Shown: positions 18,491 through 28,480, counted from the first letter of the stretch. The stretch is 64,000 nt of DNA from Candidatus Syntrophosphaera sp. (GCA_019429425.1 JAHYIU010000001.1:1-64000); one strand, 5' to 3'. Translations and numbers: made by a program. The notes: generated from the sequence alone by a model not told the origin.

Positions 18491-19621
18491 ATGAAGATAT
18501 GCATCGTGAGCAACTCCCACCACACGACCGACGTGCGCCTGTATTACAAAATGGCGCGCAGCCTGGCCAAGCAGGGCGAGGTGCATCTGATCTGCGCGAG
18601 CGGGGTGCGCAACGACGCGGTCAATCCCTATCAGGTGGTCGTGGACACGGAATCAAGTTGGTACGCGCTGTTCCTGCTCTATCAGAAAGCCCGGAAGATC
18701 AAACCGGACGTGGTGATCTGCGTGGAACCGCTGACCATGTTTGTGGGCTTGGCGCTGCGCCGGAAACTGGGCACAAAGGTGATCTTCGACGTGCATGAGT
18801 TCTTTGCCGACGCCTTTTCTGAGCGAAGCCGGCCACCTTTCAGCTGGCTGCTCAAGACCCTCTATCTGGGATTCGAGCGCTGGCTGGAGCGGCGTTCCGA
18901 CGCCACCATCGCGGTATCCGACGAGATCCTGGACCAGCTTGTCCCTTCCCGTCTGCGGGATAGGGCCGTCACCATCCCCAATTATCCCGTCAAAAACGTC
19001 TGGGACTATTCCTGCGAGACGCCGGCAGACCTCAGCACCATATGCAGCCTGAATTTCGACCTCATCTACATCGGCGGGATCACTCCCGACCGCGGCGTGT
19101 TCAAGGTCCTGCGCAGCGTGAGCCTGCTCAAGCGCGAATTTCCCAGCCTGAACGTCCTGATCCTGGGCAAGTTCTTTTCGGATGAGGTCAAGCGGGAATT
19201 CGACACCCTGATCAACACCCTGAGCCTCAATGCCATCGTCTATTACCAGAATTGGATCCCGGCCGAAAAGATCGGGCTGTTGCTCAAGCGAAGCCGGGTG
19301 GGGCTCTGGATCTTCAATCCGCTGAACCGCAGGATGCGCAAGGCCGTTCCGCTCAAAGTTCTGGAATACCTTGCCGCCGGCTTGCCCGTGATTTCGATCA
19401 ATACGCCCCTGATGCGAGATCTGGTGGAGAAAAACCGGGTCGGCCTCTGTTGCGAATTCCAGCCGGCCGCGATCGCCAATGCCGCAGGCGAACTTTTACG
19501 CTTGAAGCCAAGCGAATATCAGGAAATGAGCCGGCGCGCCCGAGATCTGATCGAAAACAACTACAACTGGGAAGCGATCGAGCCCCGCCTCTTCAGCGTA
19601 GTCAAACAGCTTGTCCCATAA
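18491..19621 (+). CDS. Glycosyltransferase, GT4-like
   Basis: This 376-aa protein has the GT-B fold. The N-terminal Rossmann half begins MKICIVSNSHHTTDVRLYY. The C-terminal half has IGGITPDRGVFKVLRSV and LEYLAAGLPVIS, in place of the usual ExxPxxxxE region. The start ATG at 18491 is preceded by GAAGGAC; an upstream TTG at 18485 is less likely. A DVHEFFAD stretch near 105 resembles sugar-nucleotide transferases of surface polysaccharide clusters. The next glycosyltransferase starts 4 nt after its stop. The acceptor is unknown. Confidence 0.87.
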   Translation: MKICIVSNSHHTTDVRLYYKMARSLAKQGEVHLICASGVRNDAVNPYQVVVDTESSWYALFLLYQKARKIKPDVVICVEPLTMFVGLALRRKLGTKVIFDVHEFFADAFSERSRPPFSWLLKTLYLGFERWLERRSDATIAVSDEILDQLVPSRLRDRAVTIPNYPVKNVWDYSCETPADLSTICSLNFDLIYIGGITPDRGVFKVLRSVSLLKREFPSLNVLILGKFFSDEVKREFDTLINTLSLNAIVYYQNWIPAEKIGLLLKRSRVGLWIFNPLNRRMRKAVPLKVLEYLAAGLPVISINTPLMRDLVEKNRVGLCCEFQPAAIANAAGELLRLKPSEYQEMSRRARDLIENNYNWEAIEPRLFSVVKQLVP

Positions 19622-19625
19622 TAAG

Positions 19626-20882
19626 ATGCGCATCCTCTATATCAGCTATTTCTATCCCCCTTTGGGTGGCCCGGCAGTCCTGCGCAACGTCAAGACGGTC
19701 AAATACCTGGCCCGGATGGGCATCGAATGCGACGTGATCACGCTCCGGGATTTGGAATACCTCTACCGAGACGCATCCCTGCTGGGCGAATGCGCCGAAA
19801 AACGGATCTTCCGCACCGCCTCGCTGGATCCCATGGCTCTGGTCAAAAGAGCCCGGACCGGCGGAGCAAAGAAGGTTTCCGGCCTGTACATGAACACCCC
19901 GGAACACATCAAGCTGTGGGTGCGACGCCTTTATCCGATCGACGACAAGATCGGCTGGAACCCATATCTGGTGAGGGCTGGCCGGAAAGCGCTGGCCACC
20001 GCGGATTACGATTTCATCTACGTATCCCTGGGGCCTTTCTCCTCCGCGCTCGGAGCTTACAAGCTTTCCCGGGCAAGCGGGATTCCCCTGGTGGTCGATC
20101 TGCGCGATTACTGGAACCTACTGACGGATTACGAACTGCAGGTCTCAGCCCTCCACCGCAGGTTCTCAAGGCATTGGGAGGCAAAGATCTATCGCCACGC
20201 GAGCCTGATCGTCACCGCAACCCGGGGAATCGGGACAGATGCCGCGGCCGCCTTTGGCAAAGACCTGGCAGACAAGATGATAACCGTCTACAACGGTTGG
20301 GATGCCGGGGATTATCAGGACCTTCCAGAAGTTGAGAAACCTGATGAATTTACCCTGGCCTATTTTGGCAACATCTACGCGCGCCGGAGCTTGAAGCATT
20401 TTTACGCGGCCGTAAAGCGCCTCCGCGAAGAAAATTTGCTGCCAGCAAACACCCGCATCCGGCTCTATGGCAACTTTTTCCGGGAAACCCGGGCTGAGAT
20501 ATCCACCAGCGGGATTGACGGCATGATCGAGATAGTTCCCCAGCTTGAGCATAAAGAGGCCCTGGCCCGGATGCAGGCCTCCGACGTCCTTCTGCTCGTG
20601 ATAAACAGCAGTTCGCCGCGCGGGACGCTGACTTCCAAAGTATTTGAATACCTGCGCGCCGGAAAGCCCATCCTGGCGATGGTCCCGGATCACAAAGAAG
20701 CCGCGGAGCTGCTGCGCGCCCACGGCCAGGACTTCATCTGCGCCATGGAATCCGCGGAAAGCATCTATGATTGCCTGAAACGCCTGCTTATTTCAGGGCA
20801 AAAGGAATATTCGATCCCGCTGGAACTGGAACGGGAAAAGCAGATCGAAGCCTTGGCCAGGCGGCTGAAGTCGCTGGTGTAA
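19626..20882 (+). CDS. Glycosyltransferase, GT4-like
   Basis: This 418-aa protein begins MRILYISYFYPPLGGPAVLR, the glycine-rich N-terminus of many GT4 enzymes. DVLLLVINSSSPRGTLTSK and FEYLRAGKPILAMV, near residues 320-355, form the nucleotide-sugar-binding half. ATG 19626 was chosen because the only upstream in-frame start is a TTG inside the previous gene. No strong ribosome-binding site is visible, so translation is probably coupled to that gene. Together the two likely extend a surface glycan; the sugars are unknown. Confidence 0.87.
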   Translation: MRILYISYFYPPLGGPAVLRNVKTVKYLARMGIECDVITLRDLEYLYRDASLLGECAEKRIFRTASLDPMALVKRARTGGAKKVSGLYMNTPEHIKLWVRRLYPIDDKIGWNPYLVRAGRKALATADYDFIYVSLGPFSSALGAYKLSRASGIPLVVDLRDYWNLLTDYELQVSALHRRFSRHWEAKIYRHASLIVTATRGIGTDAAAAFGKDLADKMITVYNGWDAGDYQDLPEVEKPDEFTLAYFGNIYARRSLKHFYAAVKRLREENLLPANTRIRLYGNFFRETRAEISTSGIDGMIEIVPQLEHKEALARMQASDVLLLVINSSSPRGTLTSKVFEYLRAGKPILAMVPDHKEAAELLRAHGQDFICAMESAESIYDCLKRLLISGQKEYSIPLELEREKQIEALARRLKSLV

Positions 20883-20901
20883 AGCTTTTCTGAATAAAGG
20901 T

Positions 20902-22029
20902 TTAACTGCCCAAGATCCCCAGCAGCACACCCGCCGCCACGGCTGAACCCACCACTCCGGCTACGTTTGGGGCCATGGCGTGCATCAATAGAAAGTTTGT
21001 GGGATCGTATTTCTGGCCCACCATCTGGGAAACCCTGGCGCTGGCCGGAACCGCGGATACACCGGCGTTTCCGATCAGGGGATTGATCTTGTCCTTCACA
21101 AACAGGTTCATCAGTTTGGCGAACAGCACGCCCATGGCGGTGGCGACCGCGAAGGCAAAGGCTCCCAGGAAAAAGATCCCCAGGGCACGGGGGGTTAGAA
21201 ATACGTCCGCAGTGGTTTTGGCGCCAACCGTGAAGCCCACCAGCACGGTCACGATATCGATCAAAGCCGTGCGGGCCGTGGAAGCAAGGCGCTCAGTGAC
21301 CCCGCATTCCTTGAGCAGATTGCCCAGAAAGAGCATGGCCAGCAGCACCACGCCGCCCGGGGCGATCATGGCAGTCACCATAAAGGCAACGATCGGAAAG
21401 AATATCTTTTCCTTCTTGGTCACCTGGCGGGGCGGTTTCATCCGGATCACTCGTTCTTTGGGAGTTGTGAGCAGTTTCATGATGGGGGGCTGGATCACCG
21501 GCACCAGAGCCATGTAGGAATAGGCTGCCAGAGCGATCGGCCCGATCAGGTGGGGGGCCAGTTTGGAGGAGAGGAAAATGGATGTGGGTCCGTCCGCTCC
21601 GCCGATGATGCCGATGGAACCGGCCTCCAGAACATTAAAGCCCAGAAGCAGCGCTCCGATGAAGGTTCCGAAGATTCCCACCTGGGCCGCGGCGCCCAGC
21701 AGGATCAGCTTGGGATTGGCGATCAGGGTGGAAAAATCCGTCATCGCCCCGATCCCCAGAAAGATCAGCGCGGGATAAACACCCTTGTTTACACCGAAAT
21801 AGAGATAGCTGAGCACCGAACCTTCGCTCACGACGCCCAGGCCCTGTTGCAGCATGCCGGGGATGTTTCCCACCACGATGCCGAAGCCGATGGGAACCAA
21901 TAAAAGAGGCTCAAACTGCTTGGAGATGGCCAGCCAGATGAAGACGATGCCGGCCGCGATCATCAGGATGTTGCCCCAGCTGAAGTTCACGAAGCCCGTG
22001 GTATTGAGGATCTGGAACAGTTCGTCCAC
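20902..22029 (-). CDS. mmdB: Na+-translocating decarboxylase beta subunit
   Basis: This 375-aa integral membrane subunit carries out decarboxylation of carboxybiotin coupled to Na+ export. Family signatures include GIVVGNIPGM, FLGIGAMTDFSTLIANPK, GSIGIIGGADGPTSIFLSSKLAP (with the Asp important for Na+), VIQPPIMKLLTTP and GNAGVSAVPASARV. It has about nine or more membrane segments. It is the last gene of the alpha, gamma-like, biotin-carrier, beta operon, 3 nt from the carrier gene. The methylmalonyl-CoA assignment comes from the alpha subunit in the same operon. Confidence 0.93.
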   Translation of the reverse strand: MDELFQILNTTGFVNFSWGNILMIAAGIVFIWLAISKQFEPLLLVPIGFGIVVGNIPGMLQQGLGVVSEGSVLSYLYFGVNKGVYPALIFLGIGAMTDFSTLIANPKLILLGAAAQVGIFGTFIGALLLGFNVLEAGSIGIIGGADGPTSIFLSSKLAPHLIGPIALAAYSYMALVPVIQPPIMKLLTTPKERVIRMKPPRQVTKKEKIFFPIVAFMVTAMIAPGGVVLLAMLFLGNLLKECGVTERLASTARTALIDIVTVLVGFTVGAKTTADVFLTPRALGIFFLGAFAFAVATAMGVLFAKLMNLFVKDKINPLIGNAGVSAVPASARVSQMVGQKYDPTNFLLMHAMAPNVAGVVGSAVAAGVLLGILGS

Positions 22030-22032
22030 TTT

Positions 22033-22746
22033 CTATGCCTCCAGTTCGACCAGGGGATCGCCTTCCTGCACGGAATCGCCTTTCTGCACATGGATCTGTT
22101 TGACCTTGCCGGCCAGGGAACTATGGATCTCGGATTCCATCTTCATCGCTTCCAGAATGAGCAGGACCTGCTGCTCGCTGATCGTCTCGCCGGGACGGAC
22201 CTTGAGTTCGATGATCGTGCCGGGCAGCGGGGCGCGGATGATACCGTCCCGCGTCTTTGTTTCCGCCGGGGCCGGGGAAGCCTGCTGGCGCGCGGGTTTG
22301 GCGACCTGTTTGGCGCTGATCTCGACCCCTTCCAGGGTCATCAGCAGGTCGCCTTCCTGCACCGGAGCGTGCTCTTTCACGTGGATGCTGCCGATCACGC
22401 AATCAACCGGGGCGGCGATCTCGGATTCCATCTTCATCGCCTCCAAAACCAGGATGGTCTGGCCCTTTTTCACCGCGTCACCTTCCTGCACCCGTAGTGA
22501 GGAAATCACACCCGGCAGCGGCGCGCGGATCTCTCCGGTATCGGCGGAAAAACCGCTGGAAAAAGCCGCGGCCAAAGGCACTGCCTTTTCCTGCTGGGGC
22601 AGAACGGGGATCTGGGACTGGGTGTCGTCCTCGATCTGGATCAGGTAGTCGGTGCCGTTGATGTTGATCTTGGCATGGTCGGACGAGTATTCAAGTACCT
22701 GGGCCTCATATCTTTGCCCGCCGATGATCAGTTTATAGGTTTTCAT
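22033..22746 (-). CDS. Biotin carrier with two tandem biotinyl domains
   Basis: This 237-aa protein carries two complete biotinyl domains, at about residues 72-139 and 168-236. Each contains APLPG...LEAMKMESEI, with biotin-accepting lysines K105 and K202. A Pro/Ala-rich linker (residues 146-163) joins them. An N-terminal beta region of about 65 residues resembles the leader of other decarboxylase biotin subunits. Normal carriers have one domain. The nucleotide stretches coding EAMKMES are nearly identical (near 22130-22145 and 22425-22440), pointing to internal duplication. It should shuttle carboxybiotin from the alpha to the beta subunit. Confidence 0.9.
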   Translation of the reverse strand: MKTYKLIIGGQRYEAQVLEYSSDHAKININGTDYLIQIEDDTQSQIPVLPQQEKAVPLAAAFSSGFSADTGEIRAPLPGVISSLRVQEGDAVKKGQTILVLEAMKMESEIAAPVDCVIGSIHVKEHAPVQEGDLLMTLEGVEISAKQVAKPARQQASPAPAETKTRDGIIRAPLPGTIIELKVRPGETISEQQVLLILEAMKMESEIHSSLAGKVKQIHVQKGDSVQEGDPLVELEA

Positions 22747-22750
22747 TGTC

Positions 22751-23623
22751 CTATCTCCTTGTGCGCAGGATGTCCCGGTTCGGCATGTTGAGGACCGCGC
22801 TGCTGCGCCATTGGTCGGAATGCGCGCGCCGGAAAGTGAGCAACAGCCTGCGCTGGTCTTCGATGCTCTGTTTGTGGAGGTGCAGGGCGGCTATGAGCGC
22901 GGCGATCACGTCGCTGTTCATGTCATGTGGCTGGGCGATGACATTGCCTTTGGCGTCCAGGACCAAATTCCGGTCTGCCTGTTTGGGTTTTCTGTTCAGG
23001 TGGCGCAACTGGCTGATGACCAATGCCGTGATCGCCAGGGCGGAAAACACCATCAGAACGCCCACGGCGGTGATGGAAAGCCCGAAGCCGATCCGGTTCT
23101 CATTGAAGGTTTCCTCAAACTCGACCATGTCCAGGGTTGTCTTTCCCAAGGCTTGCAGGGAATGGTTGTCGTAACTCTTGTCCGTGGTTTCTATGCCCGC
23201 GAACTGGCGCAGTTTCTTGATCGGCAGTTGTTTCTGGGCCGCGAGCTCATCCAGGGTGCTGAGTTCGGTGAAGCCGTAGATGCTGTATTGCTGTGCCAGC
23301 AAGGCTCGATAGGGCGAGATCCCCAGCTTGCGCAGGCTCATTTTGTCCAGCACTTCGTTTTCCGGCTCGATCTCCAGATAGCTTTTCCACTGGGCAATGT
23401 TGGCGATCTGCAGCTTCGCGGCAACGTCTTCCAGTTTGTCCGTGTCCCGGAATCCGTATTCGCTGTAGATCTCCTGCTCGCGGAATTGCAGCAGGCTGTC
23501 GGACATGGCCTGGATCTGCAGTTGCAGGTCCTCGATGGTAGGTGGGGGAGTGTCATCCACCTGCGCGAAGAGGAAGGCAGCGCCAAGCAGGGCCAGGATC
23601 AGGAGGGAAATGGTTTTGGGCAT
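22751..23623 (-). CDS. OadG/MmdD-like gamma subunit with periplasmic N-terminal domain
   Basis: In this 290-aa protein a signal peptide or first helix covers about residues 1-20. Residues 21-175 form a soluble region predicted outside the membrane. A membrane helix at 178-204 (GFGLSITAVGVLMVFSALAI) matches the single helix of decarboxylase gamma chains. The C-terminal cytoplasmic tail (236-285) has VIAALIAALHLH and SDQWRSSAVLNM like MmdD/OadG tails. The extra domain has two related blocks of about 55 residues (from EYGF near 55 and IYGF near 115). It lies 4 nt from the carrier gene and 11 nt after mmdA. Confidence 0.8.
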   Translation of the reverse strand: MPKTISLLILALLGAAFLFAQVDDTPPPTIEDLQLQIQAMSDSLLQFREQEIYSEYGFRDTDKLEDVAAKLQIANIAQWKSYLEIEPENEVLDKMSLRKLGISPYRALLAQQYSIYGFTELSTLDELAAQKQLPIKKLRQFAGIETTDKSYDNHSLQALGKTTLDMVEFEETFNENRIGFGLSITAVGVLMVFSALAITALVISQLRHLNRKPKQADRNLVLDAKGNVIAQPHDMNSDVIAALIAALHLHKQSIEDQRRLLLTFRRAHSDQWRSSAVLNMPNRDILRTRR

Positions 23624-23634
23624 CGCGATCTCTC

Positions 23635-25185
23635 CTAAAGCGGTATGTTCCCGTGCTTGCGGGGAGGAATGGTGTCCTTTTTGTTGGCCAGCATTTCCAG
23701 GGCCCGGATCAGCCGGAAACGGGTGCGCGAAGGTTCGATGATGTCGTCGATGTAGCCGCGTTCGGCCGCCACGTAGGGATTGGAAAACTTCTCGCGGTAT
23801 TCCTCCTCCCGCTCCAGCAGGGTCTGCTTGGGATCATCGGAACTCTGGGCATCCTTGCGGAAGATCACTTCCACCGCGCCTTTGGGGCCCATGACCGCGA
23901 TCTCGGCAGATGGCCAGGCATAGACGATATCCGCGCGCATGTGCCGGCTGTTCATCACGCAATAGGCGCCGCCATACGCCTTGCGCAGGATGACAGTGAT
24001 CTTGGGAACAGTGGCTTCGGCAAAGGCGTAGAGCATCTTGGCGCCGTTGCGGATTATTCCGTTGTGTTCCTGATTGGTGCCGGGCAGGAAGCCGGGAACG
24101 TCCTCCAGCACGATCAGCGGGATGTTGAAGGCGTCGCAGAAGCGGACAAATCTGGCGGCCTTGATCGAAGCGTCGATATCCAATACCCCGGCCAGGACCT
24201 TGGGCTGGTTTGCCACTATGCCAACGGGAAAGCCGTTCATGCGGGCAAAGCCGACCACGATGTTCTGGGCATAGTTCATCATCACCTGAAGGAATTCCCG
24301 GTCATCGACGATCTCCTGGATCACGTCCAGGATATCGTAAGGTTTGTTCGGATTTTCTGGAATGAGGTCGTCTAAAAGGTCGCAGGAGCGGTTTATCGGA
24401 TCGTGGGTGGGGTTATAGGGCGGATCCTCCATGTTGTTGGAAGGCAGGTAGCTGAGCAGCTTTTTGATCAGCAGCAGGGTCTCTTCCTCGCTGTTGGTGA
24501 TGAAATGCGCCACGCCGCTTTTGCTGCTGTGCACCCCCGCGCCGCCGAGGTCGGCCGTGCTGACGGTCTCGTTCAGGACGGTCTTGACCACCTTGGGGCC
24601 GGTGACGAACATATAGCTGTTGTGCTTTTCCATCAGGATGAAGTCCGTGATGGCCGGAGAATAGACCGCTCCGCCAGCGCAGGGACCCAGAATCGCGGAT
24701 ATTTGGGGGATCACGCCGCTGGCCATCACGTTGCGCCAAAAGATCTCAGCGTAGCCGGCCAAAGCGTCCACCCCTTCCTGGATGCGGGCTCCGCCGCTGT
24801 CATTGAGTCCGATCACGGGGCAGCCGTTCTTCATGGCCATGTCCATGATCTTGCAGATCTTTTCCGCGTAGGTCTTGGAAAGCGAGCCGCCGAACACCGT
24901 GAAATCCTGAGCAAAAATGTAGACCAGGCGTTCATTGATGGTGGCGCTGCCGGTCACGACGCCGTCTCCGGCGAAGACCTGTTCCTCCATGCCGAAATCA
25001 GTACAGCGGTGGGTGACGAAGAGGTCGAATTCCTCAAAACTGTCCGGATCGACGAGCAGGGCGATCCTCTCCCGGGCGGTCAGTTTGCCCTTGTCATGCT
25101 GTTCCTGGACGCGTTTTAAGCCTCCGCCCAAAGTGGCATTATCGCGCATTTCCCGCAGCCTGTAAAGCTGTTTTGATGGTGCCAT
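23635..25185 (-). CDS. mmdA: Methylmalonyl-CoA decarboxylase alpha subunit (carboxyltransferase)
   Basis: This 516-aa acyl-CoA carboxyltransferase of the crotonase superfamily moves carboxyl from methylmalonyl-CoA (or a similar acyl-CoA) to biotin. Two half-domains are visible. Oxyanion-hole motifs are [14 protein letters not shown] near 133, [12 protein letters not shown] near 167, and [23 protein letters not shown] near 367-389; KHGNIPL is at the C-terminus. It heads the operon with the gamma, biotin and beta subunits, which supports the Na+-pump assignment. A paralogue of nearly equal length lies at 52131-53684 without membrane partners. Confidence 0.93.
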   Translation of the reverse strand: MAPSKQLYRLREMRDNATLGGGLKRVQEQHDKGKLTARERIALLVDPDSFEEFDLFVTHRCTDFGMEEQVFAGDGVVTGSATINERLVYIFAQDFTVFGGSLSKTYAEKICKIMDMAMKNGCPVIGLNDSGGARIQEGVDALAGYAEIFWRNVMASGVIPQISAILGPCAGGAVYSPAITDFILMEKHNSYMFVTGPKVVKTVLNETVSTADLGGAGVHSSKSGVAHFITNSEEETLLLIKKLLSYLPSNNMEDPPYNPTHDPINRSCDLLDDLIPENPNKPYDILDVIQEIVDDREFLQVMMNYAQNIVVGFARMNGFPVGIVANQPKVLAGVLDIDASIKAARFVRFCDAFNIPLIVLEDVPGFLPGTNQEHNGIIRNGAKMLYAFAEATVPKITVILRKAYGGAYCVMNSRHMRADIVYAWPSAEIAVMGPKGAVEVIFRKDAQSSDDPKQTLLEREEEYREKFSNPYVAAERGYIDDIIEPSRTRFRLIRALEMLANKKDTIPPRKHGNIPL

Positions 25186-25325
25186 CGCTTGTTCCTCAAT
25201 GCTTTGTGAATATTGTTTTTAAGTCCAGAAGATTACAGCTTCAGCATGGCTGTCAATCCTCGGATGCCAATTTATTCAAGGGCCTGATTTCGTAAAGCCA
25301 AATTCCGGCCGGAAGGTCATTTCGC

Positions 25326-28205
25326 TTATTGGGAGAGCAGGATCTTCAGGTTCCTGCGCTGTCCCGAAGCGCGCAGTTCGATCAGATAGATCCCCGCCGC
25401 AACCTTTCGGCCCAGATCGTCGCGACCGTTCCAAACGGCCTGATGCGTACCCCGGAAATAGGCCCCCGTCGCGATATTGCGCACTTTCTGGCCCCTGAGA
25501 TTGTAGACGTCGAGGCTCAGCGGGGTCTTGTCCGCCGGCAGGCTGAAATTGATCTCCGCGCTTTGCTGGAAAGGGTTGGGATGGCAGCTCAGAGCCAGGG
25601 CCGGACCGGGAATTGGCTGATCAGACAAGGCCAGGGGAGGATAAAATTCCGGCAGAAACTGGTTCAGGAAAGCCCGGACCTCATCCTGGAGCATGAAATA
25701 GAGCGGAAAGCCAAGCAGGGCCAGGGTTCCGGTATGCTCCACCCGGATTGCCAGAGGCTCGTTGTCATTCACGCCGCCGTTGAGGATCTCGGCCCGGTAC
25801 AGCGGGTCCGGCGCGCCCAAAAACACATAGCTCATGGGCAGCATGCCGTTCCAGGCCGTTGCCAGTTTGGCAGGGTCGGGATGCAGATTTGGATATGCAG
25901 CAGACTGGGCTGAGACCAGAACCGCGGAATTGTTCAGCACGGGCGTGATCCCGGGCAGGAATTTGTTCAGGAAAGCCGTGTCGAACTGGCTGGGGTACTT
26001 CCAGCCCGAGATAAGCAGCTTTCCGCCGCTCAGGACATAGCTTCCCAGCATGTTCAGATGGTTGATCAGCTGCATGTCCGAAAAGTCGTCGCAGTGCCAG
26101 AGCACGAGCGGATGGTGGCTCAAGTGGTTGATGGACAGCCCGGGCTGTTCATCGACATCCCACTGCGTATAGTTAATATCCTGCAGCACATAATCATAGA
26201 ACGCGTCCACCTCGGCGTCGGTGGGCGAAATATTGGCCCCGTTGCCGTGCCGGGTCTCGTCCACCACCAAAAAGCCCTGGTCAAAGGGAAAATCTATCGG
26301 TTCGGCCAGCATCGCGTTGGAGGGCAGCGAATGGAAGTCTTCCGTGTCCACGGCCACCACATAATATTCATAACTGTTTCCATTGGTGACAGTTAGGTCT
26401 GTATAGGCCAATCCCAGGACGGGGTTGTCCGTGATCCGGATGAAAGCCCCGGAGGGTAGCTCGCGCCGGTAAACATGGTAGCCATTCAGGTCGATGCCGG
26501 CCCCAAACTCGCTCCAGGTGAGGTCCACAGCCTGATTGTAGGCCAGGCAGGTTTCCAGCAGCATCGCGTTTTGGCTGAAGGAGCGGGTCAGAACCCAATG
26601 GTTGGGATCGATCCTGATGCCGCTCATGTCATCCGAAAGCCCTATGGGAAAGTAGTTTACGAAGCCACCTGGAGTCGCGCGGATAACCACCGAATCCGCC
26701 ACCGCCGAGCCCGGAACGCTGATGGGAACGTCGATATCGAACCAGGTCGCGGTGGGACTGGTAGTCGTGCCGATGATCTTGCCCAGGCCAGAATCGTTGT
26801 GCAGCACGGTGAAAGTGGCGTTGGGTATGCCCGGGGAATAGATCCATTGCTGGAAGAATTGGGTCAGGTCCAATCCGCCGGCCTGTTCCGCCAGGTCGAT
26901 GAATTCCGCCGTGTTGATGTTGGTGCCGGGATAGGTGGTCAGGATGGACTGGATGAACTGGAAGAAGGCCGCGTTGCCGAGCTTGAGGCGCAGCATGTGC
27001 AGGACGGAAGCGGATTTTTCATAGGTGGGCGGGGCGAACATCATGTTGTATTCAGGGTCAAAGATGGTTTGGGGCCCGTTGTTGTTCTCCCAGGAGATGT
27101 AATACTGCTGGATATTGTCGCGCAGGTAGTCGCAGCCGGCTTCCCAGCCCTCGTGATGCGCTTCCCAGAGAAACTCGGAATAGGTGGCAAAACTCTCCTT
27201 GAGCCAGACTTCGCGCATGGTGATGGGAGTCACGTAATTGCCATACCATTGATGTGCAAGTTCATGCGCCACAATCGATTCATACTGCTGGTTGCCGGTC
27301 AGGTAGGCGGCGCCGAAGGTGGTCATGGTCTGGTGTTCCATCGCCGCGTAGGTGGTCATGGGAACCACCATGTGGCCGTATTTCTGGAAGGGATAGGGGC
27401 CGAAAATGTCGCTGAAAAAGGCGATCATGGCCGGAACGTTGGCAAAGTCCGTCTGGGCGTTGTTTAGCTGCCCGGACGTCACGAAATTCTGGACCGGCAG
27501 AGCGCCCGCCTGCTGGGCAAACTCGATATAGGGCCCGGCGGCGAAGCCCATCACGTAGGTCGCCACGTTGGAATTGCAGGTCCAGTGGTGCGTGCGGGTG
27601 CCGTCGCCATTGTCCGTTATGGCGTAGCGGACCCCGTTTGCCGCCACCAGCCAGTCCTCGCGCACGGTGATGTGCCAATCCACCCAGGCTTTCTTCCAGG
27701 GATGGTCATAGCTCGGCCACCAATAGCGCCCGGCGTCCGGGTTGGATAGCGTGTAGATGAAATTGGGGGTGAAGATCATGCCGATGTTGTAGGGCGCCGG
27801 ACTGCGGCTCGGCACACCGGAATAGTGGACCGTGGTGGTGAAGATGCCTTGCGAGACAGAGAGCGGAATGTGGATGATCCCGTCCTGATGCGTGAAAGCG
27901 CTGGCGACGCCATCCACGAGGACGCTGTTCACGCTCAGGGAATCGCCCTCCAGTTCATAGTCGATGCCGGTAAGATTCTGTTGGGCATAGACATACGCAG
28001 TCACGCTGCCCTGGATGAACTGCGTCTGGTCGTTGATCGCCAGGTTGATGACATACTTGGAGATCAAGAACCCGGTCATCGAGTCAGCTCGCACGATCTC
28101 CTGAGTGCTGGGTTCCAGGCTCCAGAAGGGCTGGGTCGCCTCCAAGCTGGCCACTCCCACCATCATTAATAAACCCAAAATCCAAACTGTCAAACGTCTG
28201 TTCAT
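25326..28205 (-). CDS. Secreted M1-family metallopeptidase with FlgD-like sorting domain
   Basis: The 959-aa protein has a signal peptide (residues 1-24). Its M1 catalytic domain has HELAHQWYGN (H314 and H318) and LKESFATY (E337) as zinc ligands. The usual GAMEN exopeptidase motif reads AAMEHQ. Residues 540-640 form a fibronectin type III-like region. The C-terminus (about 870-959) has CHPNPFQQSAEINF, YNLRGQKVR, WNGRDDLGRKVAAGIY and a final strand, which is the FlgD-like/T9SS type A pattern. It is likely an extracellular or surface aminopeptidase that digests peptides. It is separated from mmdA by 140 nt and ends a minus-strand block. Confidence 0.9.
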   Translation of the reverse strand: MNRRLTVWILGLLMMVGVASLEATQPFWSLEPSTQEIVRADSMTGFLISKYVINLAINDQTQFIQGSVTAYVYAQQNLTGIDYELEGDSLSVNSVLVDGVASAFTHQDGIIHIPLSVSQGIFTTTVHYSGVPSRSPAPYNIGMIFTPNFIYTLSNPDAGRYWWPSYDHPWKKAWVDWHITVREDWLVAANGVRYAITDNGDGTRTHHWTCNSNVATYVMGFAAGPYIEFAQQAGALPVQNFVTSGQLNNAQTDFANVPAMIAFFSDIFGPYPFQKYGHMVVPMTTYAAMEHQTMTTFGAAYLTGNQQYESIVAHELAHQWYGNYVTPITMREVWLKESFATYSEFLWEAHHEGWEAGCDYLRDNIQQYYISWENNNGPQTIFDPEYNMMFAPPTYEKSASVLHMLRLKLGNAAFFQFIQSILTTYPGTNINTAEFIDLAEQAGGLDLTQFFQQWIYSPGIPNATFTVLHNDSGLGKIIGTTTSPTATWFDIDVPISVPGSAVADSVVIRATPGGFVNYFPIGLSDDMSGIRIDPNHWVLTRSFSQNAMLLETCLAYNQAVDLTWSEFGAGIDLNGYHVYRRELPSGAFIRITDNPVLGLAYTDLTVTNGNSYEYYVVAVDTEDFHSLPSNAMLAEPIDFPFDQGFLVVDETRHGNGANISPTDAEVDAFYDYVLQDINYTQWDVDEQPGLSINHLSHHPLVLWHCDDFSDMQLINHLNMLGSYVLSGGKLLISGWKYPSQFDTAFLNKFLPGITPVLNNSAVLVSAQSAAYPNLHPDPAKLATAWNGMLPMSYVFLGAPDPLYRAEILNGGVNDNEPLAIRVEHTGTLALLGFPLYFMLQDEVRAFLNQFLPEFYPPLALSDQPIPGPALALSCHPNPFQQSAEINFSLPADKTPLSLDVYNLRGQKVRNIATGAYFRGTHQAVWNGRDDLGRKVAAGIYLIELRASGQRRNLKILLSQ

Positions 28206-28360
28206 CGCTTTCCTCCTCCGGGAGATCCCGGCGGTGTTTTTTTCCTTATTCCATGCTCCCCCACCCTCCTCCTTTTGTCAAACAATTTTATCGGCTGGCC
28301 CGTCTGACCCGCTCACAGCACAGCCATTTATAGATTTAAAGCCTTGTATCCCATCACTTT

Positions 28361-28480
28361 CCCCATCCCGCCCTCCCTTGACGGTGTTAATCACTTGTCT
28401 ATCCACTGTCTATCACTTGTCTATAATAGACAAGTGATAGACAGTGGATAGACAAGTGATAGGCAGGGTGAAAAGAGGGC
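28361..28480. repeat. Long palindrome B1 (family B, 11-bp units)
   Basis: Arms 28390-28424 and 28426-28460 are perfect 35-bp inverted repeats around one A. Read as 11-bp units, each arm is TCACTTGTCTA, TCCACTGTCTA, TCACTTGTCTA around TAA. The flanks are conserved and inverted relative to copy B2. The left flank (28361-28390) matches the reverse complement of B2's right flank at 27 of 30 bases, and the right flank (28461-28480) matches B2's left at 18 of 20. It lies between divergent genes (peptidase minus, PtsN-CBS plus). The rest of 28206-28553 shows no gene. Confidence 0.92.

Noticed and set aside
20883-20901. Terminator between convergent glycosyltransferase and mmdB
   Set aside because: Only 19 nt, no stem visible.
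28390-28460. CRISPR repeat or array
   Set aside because: The units are contiguous 11-mers in mirror symmetry with no spacers and no cas genes nearby.
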